Shown: positions 44,118-54,039, numbered from the stretch's first letter. The stretch is 64,000 bases of DNA from Paraburkholderia sabiae (GCF_030412785.1 NZ_CP125295.1:1550001-1614000); one strand, 5' to 3'. Numbers and translations are program-made. Notes: generated from the letters alone by a model not told the origin.

Positions 44118-44798
44118 TTACTGCGCAGGCGTGTCCAGCTGCTTCTTCAATGCGGCGAGACGGTCGTCGACGGACGGACCGCGGTTCAGGTCGGCGAGCT
44201 TGTCGTCGAGCGCCTTGCCGCTCTTCGTGTCAGCGGAATTCAGGCGCGCGTCGGAACGTGCATTCGACAGCGCCACCTTGTCTTCCAGCTTCTGAAAATC
44301 TTCAGCAAGATTCTTGCCGCCGATTCCGCCCAGCGCGGTCGCCGCCGTATCTTTGGCCTGCGCGATCTGCTGCTTGGCCTGCAGGATGTTCGAGCGCGCG
44401 TTCAGGTCGTTGCGGCGCTGACGCATGTCGTCGATCTGCGTCTTCAACTGTTCGACGGAAGGCTCGAGCGTGGTCAGTTCCTTGGCGAGCGCGTCGCGTT
44501 CGGCTTCGGCCGTCGCCTGCGCGCCGAGTGCTTCGCGAGCGAGCGCTTCGTCACCTGACTGCAGCGCGCGCTTCGCGCCGTCTTCATACTTCTTCGCCTT
44601 GTCGGCCGCCACGTCGCGCTTGCTTTGCTGCGTCGCGACCTGCGCCTGAATCTCGATCAGCGAGTTCTCCGCTTTCGCGATGCTCTCGTCGAGTTCGCGC
44701 ACGATCTGGCGCGCATCACGCGACGGGTCCTGCACGGAATCGGCTGCGTCGTTCAAGAGACCTTTGACTGTCCGCGTGATGCTGTCAAAAAGCGACAT
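44118..44798 (-). CDS. PspA/IM30 family protein
   Basis: 226-residue protein of the PspA/IM30 (ESCRT-III-like) family: MSLFDSITRTVKGLLNDAAD, followed by PSRDARQIVRELDESIAKAE and a long coiled coil rich in Lys, Ala, Gln and Glu. These proteins assemble on stressed inner membranes. There is no PspF or PspBC nearby. The ATG at 44798 has GGAGGG upstream; the longer frame adds four residues. It is the upstream partner of the TPR membrane protein. Confidence 0.85.
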   Translation of the reverse strand: MSLFDSITRTVKGLLNDAADSVQDPSRDARQIVRELDESIAKAENSLIEIQAQVATQQSKRDVAADKAKKYEDGAKRALQSGDEALAREALGAQATAEAERDALAKELTTLEPSVEQLKTQIDDMRQRRNDLNARSNILQAKQQIAQAKDTAATALGGIGGKNLAEDFQKLEDKVALSNARSDARLNSADTKSGKALDDKLADLNRGPSVDDRLAALKKQLDTPAQ

Positions 44799-44810
44799 GA
44801 AACCCTCCAT

Positions 44811-45309
44811 TGATTGAAATCGACGCTGAATACCCGGCGCGTGGAACGGCGTACGTGACGACGTCGACTACACGTAGTTTACGCTGCGATCCGCGACACT
44901 GCGGGTCATGCTGCATGTCATCCGACAGTGTCCGTTCACACATGTCGCAGGATGACGAAGCAGCCGGTCCTGACATCGGGGCACGCGTGCAGATTGCAAT
45001 AGCGGTACGCAAATTTAACCTTCATTCGCACACACGTTCATGCTTCGTTACCGCTTCGAAAGCGATGCATGACCGGGTATTCAACAGCTCGCGGATATTA
45101 CACCACGTGTACTCTTAAAACCGCCTTAAAGCGCGATTTTCTGCGTGATTTGGCCGCTATTTTTGCAATCTTTTGCCGCGTGTGCGAGTGCGCGCATCGA
45201 CATGAACGAATCAGCATGCGCATTTGTCAAAGCGTGTCGAAACGTGCCGACGCGTATGAACGTATTCTTTCGGATAGCCGACGATACGACGCGACACGTC
45301 GCTGCAAGT
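44811..45309. other. Gene-free spacer between PspA and the ribbon-helix-helix gene
   Basis: About 500 bases on the 5' side of the PspA gene. The open frames here are basic and lack ribosome binding sites. The region 45115-45240 is relatively AT-rich for this window. I see no structured RNA or terminator. Confidence 0.45.
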
Positions 45310-45966
45310 TCACGCGAAGCGGCCGTTGCCTTCGGCGGGATCGATGCCGGATTCGTCGTCCTCCTGCTCCTGATGACGCTTGCCCGCAGCGTTGCGTTTT
45401 GACGTGAGCAGTGTGGGGGCTCTCGATGGCGAGCGCGTGTCGGCGCTTGCGTGAGTGTCCGCTGCATCGTCGGACGCGAGCGCGGCGGCTTTTGCGGCTG
45501 CGACGCGCGCGGCCGCCTGAGCGGCGGCATCTTCATCCGTGCTTTCGTCGAGCGCAGAGAGGGTAACCGCAGATTCGGCAGCAAGATCGGCTGGGCGCGC
45601 GAGATCGATGGGTGCAAGCGCTTCGTGCGAGGTATCGTCGGCGGCGAATGCGGGATCGTTTTCAGTCGACGTGGCTTTGTCGCGCGGAGCGGGTGACTTG
45701 AGCGCCGCCGGCGTCGCTTGCCGGACATGTTTGCTGGCCCGCGCGACGCGTTGCAGTGCTTCGTTCAGCGCGTCGGGCTGGCGCGGCGCGCGCAGCCGGT
45801 CGACGATGCTCGCCGCCTTCACCTGTTCGCTGGTCGCGCCGAAGCTCAGCACCGCGCGGCGCATGAGTTCGCTGACGCTGATGCCGAGGTTGTCGGCCGT
45901 CGCGGAGATGGCGCGTTTCTGGGCGGGCGTCACGAAGACGACGATGCGTTCGCTGGGCTTGTTCAT
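45310..45966 (-). CDS. Ribbon-helix-helix-like DNA-binding protein with long acidic tail
   Basis: 218-residue protein from the ATG at 45966 (MNKPSERIVVFVTPAQKRAI). Residues 1-45 resemble a ribbon-helix-helix or MobC-like domain: a strand VVFVTPAQKRA then helices with NLGISVSELMRRAVLSF. The remaining ~170 residues are Ala/Asp/Ser-rich and probably disordered. No partner toxin or relaxase is next to it. Function is unknown; a DNA-binding role is inferred from the N-terminus. The start codon has a weak ribosome binding site, and the longer frame adds basic non-conserved residues. Confidence 0.65.
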   Translation of the reverse strand: MNKPSERIVVFVTPAQKRAISATADNLGISVSELMRRAVLSFGATSEQVKAASIVDRLRAPRQPDALNEALQRVARASKHVRQATPAALKSPAPRDKATSTENDPAFAADDTSHEALAPIDLARPADLAAESAVTLSALDESTDEDAAAQAAARVAAAKAAALASDDAADTHASADTRSPSRAPTLLTSKRNAAGKRHQEQEDDESGIDPAEGNGRFA

Positions 45967-46589
45967 AGATCGGCTCGCGTTCTTTGTTGGTGTCGAACTG
46001 CGGTGGAATCCGGGCAGGCGGCGAATCCTGCTTGGCGCGCGTCGATCCATCATAAGACTAAATCGTGACGGGCGGTTGCACGCGGATCGAAATCGGGCGA
46101 CCGGTAAAATGACTGTCACATCAACGGCTTGCCGTACTTGCGGGAGGCTTGTCCACAGGGCTTTCCACGGTTTCTGTTGATAACTGCGAAAGCGTCGGCG
46201 CGAGCCGTCCCGAACGGTGCGGCACGGTGTATTTACGTACGTCGGGGCACAATCATGAGGGAATTCTTACAAAAAAATCACGTTCTGCGCCGCTTGATTT
46301 CTTTAAAATGCGCTGTTACGTTGCGCCAGACACTGCCTGGGCGCGCCGTGCGGCCGGCCGGGACGGGGTAGAACAATCGGTGCCGCGCGGCGGCAGTCGC
46401 CAGGGCGGAAACCCGTGCCGCGCGGCACGCGAGCCTGCTGCCGCTGCCGTCGAGAGGGCGCCGGAAGGCGTCGATCTGGCGTGCAACGGTGCCGCGGCTG
46501 CGCATCACGCGCGCGAGCGACGCCACGATCACGATTCAAGCGCATCACGCGTGCATACCGGCGCGTAGAAGGCGCCCATCATTCCAGTC
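45967..46589. other. 620-base upstream region of the PBP1A gene with DnaA-box-like motifs
   Basis: No supported gene. It contains TTGTCCACA (46149-46157) and TGTTGATAA (46175-46183, reverse of TTATCAACA), each one base from the consensus TTATNCACA. An AT-rich patch follows at 46258-46320, where the pbp1a promoter may lie. Confidence 0.45.
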
Positions 46590-49121
46590 ATGCCAATCAT
46601 CAAACGACCGAATTCTTCCAGTTCCTCAGGGCATCCAGGCCGCGAGCCATCTTTCGGCAGCAACGACAACCCGAGCCGCGACTATCGCTACGCGCAGCGT
46701 GAAGAAGACGAAAGCGATGCAAGCGGGAGTGGCGGGCGTTCCATCGGCGGCACGATCGCGATCTGGTTCGCCGGGCTGTTCGCGACGCTCGCCGTCGTCG
46801 GCGCGCTGATCATCGGTTACGGGCTCGTCGTGATGGGCCCGCAACTGCCGTCGCTCGACGCGTTGACGGACTATCGCCCGAAAGTGCCGCTGCGCATCTA
46901 CACGGCGGATCACGTGCTGATCGGCGAGTTCGGCGAAGAGCGCCGCAGCCTCGTGCGCTTCCAGGACATCCCTGACGTGCAGAAAAAAGCGGTGCTCGCC
47001 ATCGAGGATTACCGCTTCTACGAACACGGCGGCGTCGACTTCATCGGCATTTTGCGCGCGGGTTTCGCGGACATCATGCACGGCGGCTCGTCGCAGGGCG
47101 CGAGTACGATCACGATGCAGGTCGCGCGCAACTTCTTCCTCTCCAGCGAAAAGACCTACACGCGCAAGATCTATGAAATGCTGCTCGCGTACAAGATCGA
47201 GCGCGCGCTGACGAAAGACCAGATTCTCGAGCTGTACATGAACCAGATCTATCTGGGCGAGCGCGCTTACGGCTTCGCGGCCGCGGCACGCGTGTACTTC
47301 GGCAAGGATCTGAAGGACATCACACTCGCCGAAGCGGCGATGCTCGCGGGTCTGCCGAAGGCGCCGTCCGCGTACAACCCGGTCGTCAATCCGAAGCGCG
47401 CGAAGATCCGTCAGGAATACATCCTGAAGCGGATGCTCGACCTGAACTACATCACGCAGGACCAGTACAACCAGGCGATCAAGGAAGAGATCCGCACGAA
47501 GACGGCAGGCAACGAGTACAGCGTGCACGCCGAGTACATCGCGGAAATGGTGCGCCAGATGATGTACGCGCAGTACAAGGACGAAACGTACACGCGCGGC
47601 CTCAACGTCACGACGACGATCGATTCCGCCGATCAGGAAGCCGCGTATCGCGCGGTGCGCAAGGGCGTGATGGACTACGAGCGCCGTCACGGCTATCGCG
47701 GGCCGGAAGGTTTCGTCGAACTGCCTGCATCGGGCGACGAGCGCGACGAGGCTATCGAAGATGCGCTCAACGATCATCCCGACAACGGCGAGATCGTGGC
47801 GGCTGTCGTGACGTCGGTGGGCGCGAAGGAAGTGAAGGCGCAACTGCTCGACGGCACGCAGGCGAGCGTGACGGGCGACGGGCTGAAGTTCGCGGCGGGC
47901 TCGCTGTCGGCGCGCGCGGCGCAGGCACAGAAAATCCGCCCGGGTTCGATCGTGCGTCTGATCGCCGATGCGAACGGCAAGTGGCAGATCACGCAACTGC
48001 CGCAGGTGGAAGGCGCGCTGGTGTCGATGACGCCGCAGGACGGCGCGATCCGCGCGCTCGTCGGTGGCTTCGACTTCAACAAGAACAAGTTCAATCACAT
48101 TACGCAGGCATGGCGCCAGCCGGGTTCGAGCTTCAAGCCGTTCATCTACTCGGCGGCGCTCGACAAGGGCCTCGGACCGGCGACGATCATCAACGACGCG
48201 CCGCTGTACTTCCCGCCGAGCGCGCCGGGCGGCGATGCATGGGAGCCGAAGGACGACGATCAGCCCGATGGTCCGATGCCGCTGCGTCTCGCGTTGCAGA
48301 AGTCGAAGAACCTCGTGTCGATCCGCATTCTGTCGTACATCGGCACGAAGTACGCGCAGGACTTCGTCACGCAGCGTTTCGGCTTCGACGCCGACAAGAC
48401 GCCGCCGTATCTCCCCATGGCGCTCGGTGCGGGCCTCGTCACGCCGCTGCAATCGGCGGGTGCGTATAGCGTGTTCGCGAACGGCGGCTACCGGATCAAT
48501 CCGTATCTGATCGGCGAAGTCGACGATGCGCACGGTCAGCCATTGTCACGCGCGCAGCCGCTGACGGCGGGCAAGGATGCACCGCGCACGCTCGAGCCGC
48601 GCAACGCGTACATCATGAACAGCCTGCTGCATTCGGTGGCGACGGCGGGTACGGGCGCGGGCACCAACGTGCTCAAGCGCAACGACCTGCAAGGCAAGAC
48701 GGGTACGACGAACGACGCGAAGGACGGCTGGTTCGCCGGCTATCAGCAATCGCTCGTGGCCGTCGCGTGGATGGGTTACGACCAGCCGAAGTCGCTCGGC
48801 AGCCGCGAATTCGGCGCGCAACTCGCGCTCCCCATCTGGGTCGAGTACATGCAGCGCGCGCTGCGCGGTGTGCCGCAAACGGAGCCGGAAGTGCCGCCGG
48901 GCGTCACGACCGTCGATGGCGAACTGTTCTACGCGGACATGACGCCGGGTGCGGGATTTGTCGCGAGTATCGGCATGGATTCGGCGAATCCGCTGGCCAG
49001 CGGCGGCGATGCGGTTGGTACGGTCGGGCCGGCGGGGATGACGCCGCCTGCGCCGCCGCCGAATGTCACGTCGACGGAGAAGAAGCAGATCATGGATCTG
49101 TTCGAGTCGAACAAGCCTTGA
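46590..49121 (+). CDS. mrcA: Penicillin-binding protein 1A (bifunctional glycosyltransferase/transpeptidase)
   Basis: 843-residue class A PBP. It has a cytoplasmic Ser/Asp-rich N-terminus, a transmembrane helix at ~54-80, and a GT51 domain starting with the catalytic EDYRFYEHGGVD (Glu139). The transpeptidase domain has SSFK (Ser513, Lys516), SKN and KTGTT (703-707). It polymerises and crosslinks peptidoglycan on the periplasmic face. An OB-like insert lies between the domains. It is monocistronic with a strong terminator. The ribosome binding site is weak (AAGGCG). Confidence 0.94.
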   Translation: MPIIKRPNSSSSSGHPGREPSFGSNDNPSRDYRYAQREEDESDASGSGGRSIGGTIAIWFAGLFATLAVVGALIIGYGLVVMGPQLPSLDALTDYRPKVPLRIYTADHVLIGEFGEERRSLVRFQDIPDVQKKAVLAIEDYRFYEHGGVDFIGILRAGFADIMHGGSSQGASTITMQVARNFFLSSEKTYTRKIYEMLLAYKIERALTKDQILELYMNQIYLGERAYGFAAAARVYFGKDLKDITLAEAAMLAGLPKAPSAYNPVVNPKRAKIRQEYILKRMLDLNYITQDQYNQAIKEEIRTKTAGNEYSVHAEYIAEMVRQMMYAQYKDETYTRGLNVTTTIDSADQEAAYRAVRKGVMDYERRHGYRGPEGFVELPASGDERDEAIEDALNDHPDNGEIVAAVVTSVGAKEVKAQLLDGTQASVTGDGLKFAAGSLSARAAQAQKIRPGSIVRLIADANGKWQITQLPQVEGALVSMTPQDGAIRALVGGFDFNKNKFNHITQAWRQPGSSFKPFIYSAALDKGLGPATIINDAPLYFPPSAPGGDAWEPKDDDQPDGPMPLRLALQKSKNLVSIRILSYIGTKYAQDFVTQRFGFDADKTPPYLPMALGAGLVTPLQSAGAYSVFANGGYRINPYLIGEVDDAHGQPLSRAQPLTAGKDAPRTLEPRNAYIMNSLLHSVATAGTGAGTNVLKRNDLQGKTGTTNDAKDGWFAGYQQSLVAVAWMGYDQPKSLGSREFGAQLALPIWVEYMQRALRGVPQTEPEVPPGVTTVDGELFYADMTPGAGFVASIGMDSANPLASGGDAVGTVGPAGMTPPAPPPNVTSTEKKQIMDLFESNKP

Positions 49122-49144
49122 TGCCCGTTTGATTGGCTGGAAAG

Positions 49145-49184
49145 AAAAACGCGCCCGTGGTGGAAATCACGGGCGCGTTTTTTT
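49145..49184 (+). terminator. Strong terminator after PBP1A gene
   Basis: Fifteen-bp perfect stem AAAAACGCGCCCGTG (49145-49159) / CACGGGCGCGTTTTT (49168-49182) with an 8-base loop and T run. Confidence 0.9.
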
Positions 49185-49253
49185 GTGCTTGAGGAGCGTG
49201 CATCAGCGGATGATTCCATTGCGCGCTCAACAGGTTAGGGCGTTTGTCCAGGC

Positions 49254-49290
49254 GTTATCAACAGCCCTGCCAACAGAATCTGTTGATAAC
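49254..49290. repeat. Inverted repeat with TTATCAACA arms
   Basis: GTTATCAACAG (49254-49264) and CTGTTGATAAC (49280-49290) are exact inverted copies 15 bases apart. A second hairpin, ATCCCCAG / CTGGGGAT (49409-49427), lies further downstream in the same 320-base gene-free gap. Confidence 0.6.
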
Positions 49291-49444
49291 ATGCCGCGAA
49301 CGATGATCGTCCGTTTTTAAGGCACGCGCAGCGCAATCTGCATCGCCAGAAAATTTCATTGCTTGCTCAACGACTTACCCCGCTTGTCCCGACGATCTCA
49401 ACAAGATCATCCCCAGAAACTGGGGATAACTTCACACGGCGCAA

Positions 49445-50914
49445 TCACTGTGTAGCGGCGGCATGCGCTTCCTCAGCAGGCGGATTCCCCATCGCCTGAA
49501 ACAACGCCGCCGTATCGTTCAACCGGGCGCCCGTATAGCGAATCTCGTCGAGCCTTGCATTGCGATACTGCTGCTCGCTGGCCCGCGATGCCGACACGGG
49601 CACGGCACCCAGCCGATACCGCGCCGACGTCTCGTCAAATGCATGCTGAGCCGCGCGCGCGGCCACGTTCGAAGCATCGAGCGATTGCGCATCGTGTTCC
49701 AGCAAGGCAAGCGTATCGGCCACGTTCTGAAACGCCGCGAGCACCGTCTGCTTGTATTGCGACGTCGCGGCTTCATACGAAGCCACCGCCGCGCGCCGCT
49801 GCGCAAATAAAGCGCCGCCATGGAAGATCGGCTGCGTGATCGATGCGCCGATGCTCCAGATCGCGCCCGCGCCCGACAGCGCGACGGGCCAGCTGAAACC
49901 GCCTTGTCCCATCGACGCATTCAACGTGATGCTCGGAAACATCTGCGCCGTCGCGACGCCGACATCGGCGGCGGCCGCTTTAAGCGTCGCGTCGGCGGCC
50001 TCGATGTCGGGGCGCGCTTTCAGCAGATCGGACGGCACCGACACGGGCACCTGTTCGGGCACATGCAGCGACGCCAGATCGAGCGGCGGAGGCGCCTGGT
50101 CCGGCGTGCGGCCGAGCAGCACGGCGAGCGCGTGACGCGTCGTCAGCAACTGCTGGCGCGCAGCGGGCAAACTCGCGGCCAGCGACGCCGCGCTTTGCTG
50201 CGCATTCAGCAGATCGCTATGGGAGACCGCGCCGAGATCGTAGCGGCGCTGCGTGTCGCGTGCCTGCTCGTTGGCGAGCGTGACGAGACGCTCCGCTGTC
50301 TGCACCTCGGCATCGAGCATCGCTGCCGAAATCGCCGCCGTCACGATATTCGCGGCCAGCGCGCGGCGCGCCGCGTCGAACTGGAAAGCCTGCACGGTCA
50401 CGCGCGACGCGAGCGCCGCATTCGCCAGCCGCGCCGCGCCGAAAATATCGAACGTGTACTGCGCCTGCAGCTGGCCGACGAACGTGTTGTACAGAAACGT
50501 ATTCGGCCCCGCTTCGGGAATCGCGAGTGCGCGTTGTCGCGCGGCCTGGCCGCCGGCATCGATGGTCGGCAGCATGTTGCTGCCGACCTGCGCGCGCAAC
50601 TGCTCGCGCGCTGCCTTCAAACTCTTGTCGGCGGCATCGAGCGTCGGGCTATTGCGCAAGCCTTCGTCGACGAGCGCATTCAGTTCATCCGATTGAAACG
50701 TGCGCCACCATTCCGGCACGGCCTTCGCGCCGACGACGAACTGCTGCGTGACGCCTTGTGCGGGCACCGTCTGCGTCGGTTGTTCATCGGCGCCGTAGTG
50801 CGCGGGCGCGGGCATCGCGGGCGGGTTGCCGTTGGGCCCGAACGAGCAGGCCGCCGCGAACACGGAAGCTACGGCGACAGCGCAAGACGTGCGGGTCATC
50901 GAAAGAAAGCTCAT
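49445..50914 (-). CDS. RND efflux outer membrane factor, NodT family lipoprotein
   Basis: 489-residue TolC-like outer membrane channel. The N-terminus is a lipoprotein signal ending FAAACS (lipid-modified Cys ~23). Two OEP repeats follow, with PEWWRTFQSDELNALVDEGL, RYDLGAVSHSDLLNAQQSAA and RYRLGAVPVSASRASEQQYR, the usual NodT/OprM landmarks. It docks with the membrane fusion protein and pump to carry drugs across the outer membrane. The start ATG at 50914 is two bases after the pump stop, so it is the last gene of a three-gene operon. Confidence 0.92.
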   Translation of the reverse strand: MSFLSMTRTSCAVAVASVFAAACSFGPNGNPPAMPAPAHYGADEQPTQTVPAQGVTQQFVVGAKAVPEWWRTFQSDELNALVDEGLRNSPTLDAADKSLKAAREQLRAQVGSNMLPTIDAGGQAARQRALAIPEAGPNTFLYNTFVGQLQAQYTFDIFGAARLANAALASRVTVQAFQFDAARRALAANIVTAAISAAMLDAEVQTAERLVTLANEQARDTQRRYDLGAVSHSDLLNAQQSAASLAASLPAARQQLLTTRHALAVLLGRTPDQAPPPLDLASLHVPEQVPVSVPSDLLKARPDIEAADATLKAAAADVGVATAQMFPSITLNASMGQGGFSWPVALSGAGAIWSIGASITQPIFHGGALFAQRRAAVASYEAATSQYKQTVLAAFQNVADTLALLEHDAQSLDASNVAARAAQHAFDETSARYRLGAVPVSASRASEQQYRNARLDEIRYTGARLNDTAALFQAMGNPPAEEAHAAATQ

Positions 50915-50916
50915 GA

Positions 50917-53900
50917 TCAATTCCCCGAATGTTCGGACGGCTCGGGCCGCGGATCGCGCTCGTTGCCGCGCACGCGGAACCACGCGGCATACAGCGCGGG
51001 CAGATAGAACAGCGTGAGCACCGTCGCGCTCGTGATGCCGCCCATCAGCGCCGTCGCCATCGGTCCGAAGAAGTTGGAACGCAAGAGCGGAATCAGCGCG
51101 AGCACGGCAGCTGCCGCCGTCAGCGTGATCGGCCGGAATCGCCGCACCGTCGCGCCGACGATCGCATCGAAACGCTTGTGACCTTGCGCGATGTCCTGCT
51201 CGATCTGATCGACGAGAATCACCGAGTTACGCATGATGATGCCGAACATCGCGATCACGCCGAGCATCGCGACGAAGCCAAACGGCTTGCCGAACAGCAG
51301 CAGCGTCGCGACTACACCGATCAGGCCGAGCGGTGCCGTCAGCACGACCATCAGCACGCGCGCGAAGCTCTGCAGCTGGATCATCAGCAGCGTCAGCACG
51401 GCGATGATCATGATGGGCATCTGCGCGTTGATCGACGTCTGACCCTTCGCGCTTTCCTCGACCGATCCGCCGATCTCGATCCGATAACCGACGGGCAGCG
51501 TCGAGCGAATGTTCGCGAGCTGCTTGTCGACGGCATGTGTGACGTCGATGCCTTGCGCGTTGCCGCGCACGTCGGATTGCACGGTGATCGTCGGTTGTCG
51601 GTCGCGTTCCCAGATCACACCGTATTCGAGGTCGTCGCGCATATGGCCAAGCGTACCGAGCGGCACCGCGCCGTTCGGCGTCGGCATCGCGAGCGTCAGC
51701 AGTTGCGACGGGTCGACGCGCTCGTTCTTCGGCGCGCGCAGATCGACGCTGATCAGCTTGTCGCGCTCGCGGTACTGCGTGACCGTGTAGCCGGACAGCG
51801 TCATCGCGAGAAAGCTCGACACGTCCGCCGACGTCACGCCCAGTTCGCGCGCCTTCTTTTGATCGACTTCGAAGCGCACCGAGCGCTCGGCGGGTTCGTC
51901 CCAGTCGAACTGCACGTTCGCCGTGCCGGCGTTCGCGCGCATCGTCGCGGCGACTTTCTCGGCGATCGAGCGTACGGTCGCGATGTCGTCGCCGCTCACG
52001 CGGAACTGCACGGGATAACCGACGGGCGGGCCGTTTTCGAGGCGCGACAGGCGCGTGCGGATCGCGGGGAAGTCGTTGCGCAACTTCGGTTCGAGCCAGC
52101 GTGCGAGCTTCTCGCGCTCCTCGACCGACTTCGCCGTGATCACGAACTGCGCGAAGTTCGGCTGCTGCAACTGTTGATCGAGCGGCAGATAGAAGCGCGG
52201 TGCGCCCGAGCCGACGAAGTCGACCGAATGATCGATTTCGGGCCGTCCTTCGAGCGCTTTTTCGATGCGCTGCGCCTGGCGCAACGTCGCTTCGAACGAT
52301 GCGCCTTCGGGCAGTCGCACGTCGACGAGCAGTTCCGGGCGGTCCGAACTCGGGAAGAACTGTTGCGGCACGAGCGTAAAGCCCGCCAGCGACACGATGA
52401 ACAGGATCACCGTAATCGCGAGCACGATGAAGCGCCGCTCGATGCACCACGTGATCCAGCCCGTCAGCCGTCGATAGAAGCGCGTTTCGTAGATGTCGTG
52501 CTCGTGATCTTCCGGTTCGTGCGCCTGGCGTTTGCGCTCGGGCAGCAGGTGATAGCCGAGCATCGGAATCAGCACGACGGCTGCGAGCCACGACGCGATC
52601 AGCGCAATCGCCGACACTTCGAAGATCGAGCGTGTGTATTCGCCCGTGCTCGACTTCGCGAGCGCGATGGGGAGAAAGCCGGACACCGTGACGAGCGTGC
52701 CCGTCAGCATCGGAAACGCCGTGCTCGTGTACGCGAACGCGGCGGCACGCGTGCGATTCCAGCCCTGTTCGAGTTTCACGGCCATCATTTCGACGGCGAT
52801 GATCGCGTCGTCGACGAGCAGGCCGAGCGCGAGCACCAGCGTCCCGAGCGACACCTTGTGCAAGCCGATATCGAACAGATACATGCACAGCGCCGTCACG
52901 GCGAGCACGACGGGAATCGAGATCACGACGACCATTCCCGTGCGCACGCCCAGCGACACCAGACTCACGACCAGCACGATCGCAACCGCTTCGGCGACGG
53001 CTTCGAGGAAGTCGTCGACGGAATGCGCGACCGCGTGCGGCATGCTCGACACTTCGACGAGCTTCAGGCCCGCAGGCAGATGCGCCTGCAAATCCGTCAT
53101 CTTCGCGTCGAGCGCCTTGCCAAGATGGATCACGTCGCCGCCCGTCTGCATCGTTACGCCGATGCCGAGCACAGGCTTGCCCGCGAAGCGCATCTGCGTG
53201 ACGACGGGATCGTCGTAGCCGCGCTTGATCGTCGCGATATCGCCGAGCCGGAATGAACGGCCGTTGATGCGGATCAGCGTATCGGCGAGTGCGTTCAGGT
53301 CTTTGAATTGCCCCGTGGGACGCACGAACACGCGGTCGTCATGAGTCGTCAGCGTGCCGGACGGCGACACGCTGTTCTGCGAGTTGATCGCCTGCGCGAG
53401 CTGGTTCGGCGAAATGCCGAGGCGCGTCAGCTGCGTGTTCGTGATCTCGACATAGATGTGCTGGTCAGGATCGCCGAAATAATCGACCTTGCCGACGCCC
53501 GGCACGCGCAGCAGCACGGTGCGCAGTTCATCTGCATAGTCGTGCAGTTGTGCCGACGAAAAACCGTCGCCTTCGAGCGTGTAGATGTTCGTGTAGACGT
53601 CGCCGAACTCGTCGTTGAAGAACGGGCCTTGAATGCCCTGCGGAAGAGTCTGCGCGATATCGCCGACTTTCTTGCGCACCTGATACCAGGTTTCCGGCAC
53701 GTTCTTCACGGGCGCGGAGTCCTTCATCGTGAAGAAAATCAGCGATTCGCCGGGACGCGAATAGCTGCGCAGAAAATCGATTGCGGGCGTTTCCTGCAGC
53801 TTGCGGCCGATGCGGTCGGTGACTTCTTCCTGCACCTGACGCGCCGTCGCGCCGGGCCAGAACGTGCGGATCACCATCACGCGGAACGTGAACGGCGGAT

Positions 53901-54039
53901 CTTCCGATTGCGCGAGCTTCGTGTACGCAAGAATGCCGAACGCGGTCGAGAGCGCGATCAGAAACACCACCAGCGCCTGATGCCGCAGCGCCCACGCGGA
54001 CAGGTTGAAGCGTCCTTCTTCGTCGTGCATGCCGCTCAT
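50917..54039 (-). CDS. RND efflux pump inner membrane transporter
   Basis: 1040-residue RND permease with 12 predicted helices and two large periplasmic loops. The proton-relay pair Asp-Asp is visible in LVLALGLLVDDAIIAVEMMA of helix 4. It has SLVSLGVRTGMVVVISIPVV-type helices and a C-terminal AVLALIPLLRSNFFGPMATA segment. It is a HAE-1-type multidrug exporter; the substrates are unknown. The frame is open further upstream, but MSGMHDEEGRFNLSAWALRH at 54039 is the natural start and overlaps the fusion protein stop by ATGA (54036-54039). Confidence 0.93.
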   Translation of the reverse strand: MSGMHDEEGRFNLSAWALRHQALVVFLIALSTAFGILAYTKLAQSEDPPFTFRVMVIRTFWPGATARQVQEEVTDRIGRKLQETPAIDFLRSYSRPGESLIFFTMKDSAPVKNVPETWYQVRKKVGDIAQTLPQGIQGPFFNDEFGDVYTNIYTLEGDGFSSAQLHDYADELRTVLLRVPGVGKVDYFGDPDQHIYVEITNTQLTRLGISPNQLAQAINSQNSVSPSGTLTTHDDRVFVRPTGQFKDLNALADTLIRINGRSFRLGDIATIKRGYDDPVVTQMRFAGKPVLGIGVTMQTGGDVIHLGKALDAKMTDLQAHLPAGLKLVEVSSMPHAVAHSVDDFLEAVAEAVAIVLVVSLVSLGVRTGMVVVISIPVVLAVTALCMYLFDIGLHKVSLGTLVLALGLLVDDAIIAVEMMAVKLEQGWNRTRAAAFAYTSTAFPMLTGTLVTVSGFLPIALAKSSTGEYTRSIFEVSAIALIASWLAAVVLIPMLGYHLLPERKRQAHEPEDHEHDIYETRFYRRLTGWITWCIERRFIVLAITVILFIVSLAGFTLVPQQFFPSSDRPELLVDVRLPEGASFEATLRQAQRIEKALEGRPEIDHSVDFVGSGAPRFYLPLDQQLQQPNFAQFVITAKSVEEREKLARWLEPKLRNDFPAIRTRLSRLENGPPVGYPVQFRVSGDDIATVRSIAEKVAATMRANAGTANVQFDWDEPAERSVRFEVDQKKARELGVTSADVSSFLAMTLSGYTVTQYRERDKLISVDLRAPKNERVDPSQLLTLAMPTPNGAVPLGTLGHMRDDLEYGVIWERDRQPTITVQSDVRGNAQGIDVTHAVDKQLANIRSTLPVGYRIEIGGSVEESAKGQTSINAQMPIMIIAVLTLLMIQLQSFARVLMVVLTAPLGLIGVVATLLLFGKPFGFVAMLGVIAMFGIIMRNSVILVDQIEQDIAQGHKRFDAIVGATVRRFRPITLTAAAAVLALIPLLRSNFFGPMATALMGGITSATVLTLFYLPALYAAWFRVRGNERDPRPEPSEHSGN

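Noticed and set aside
45069..45407. 112-codon forward frame between PspA and the RHH-like gene
   Set aside because: Arg/Cys-rich with no ribosome binding site, and it overlaps the 3' end of a better reverse-strand gene.
46626..48533. 635-codon reverse frame opposite PBP1A
   Set aside because: Composition is dominated by Arg, Asp, Val and His and it lies fully antisense to the PBP1A gene, which has all catalytic motifs.
50929..53256. 775-codon forward frame opposite the RND pump
   Set aside because: Arg/His/Asp-rich shadow with no motifs; the pump on the other strand is unmistakable.
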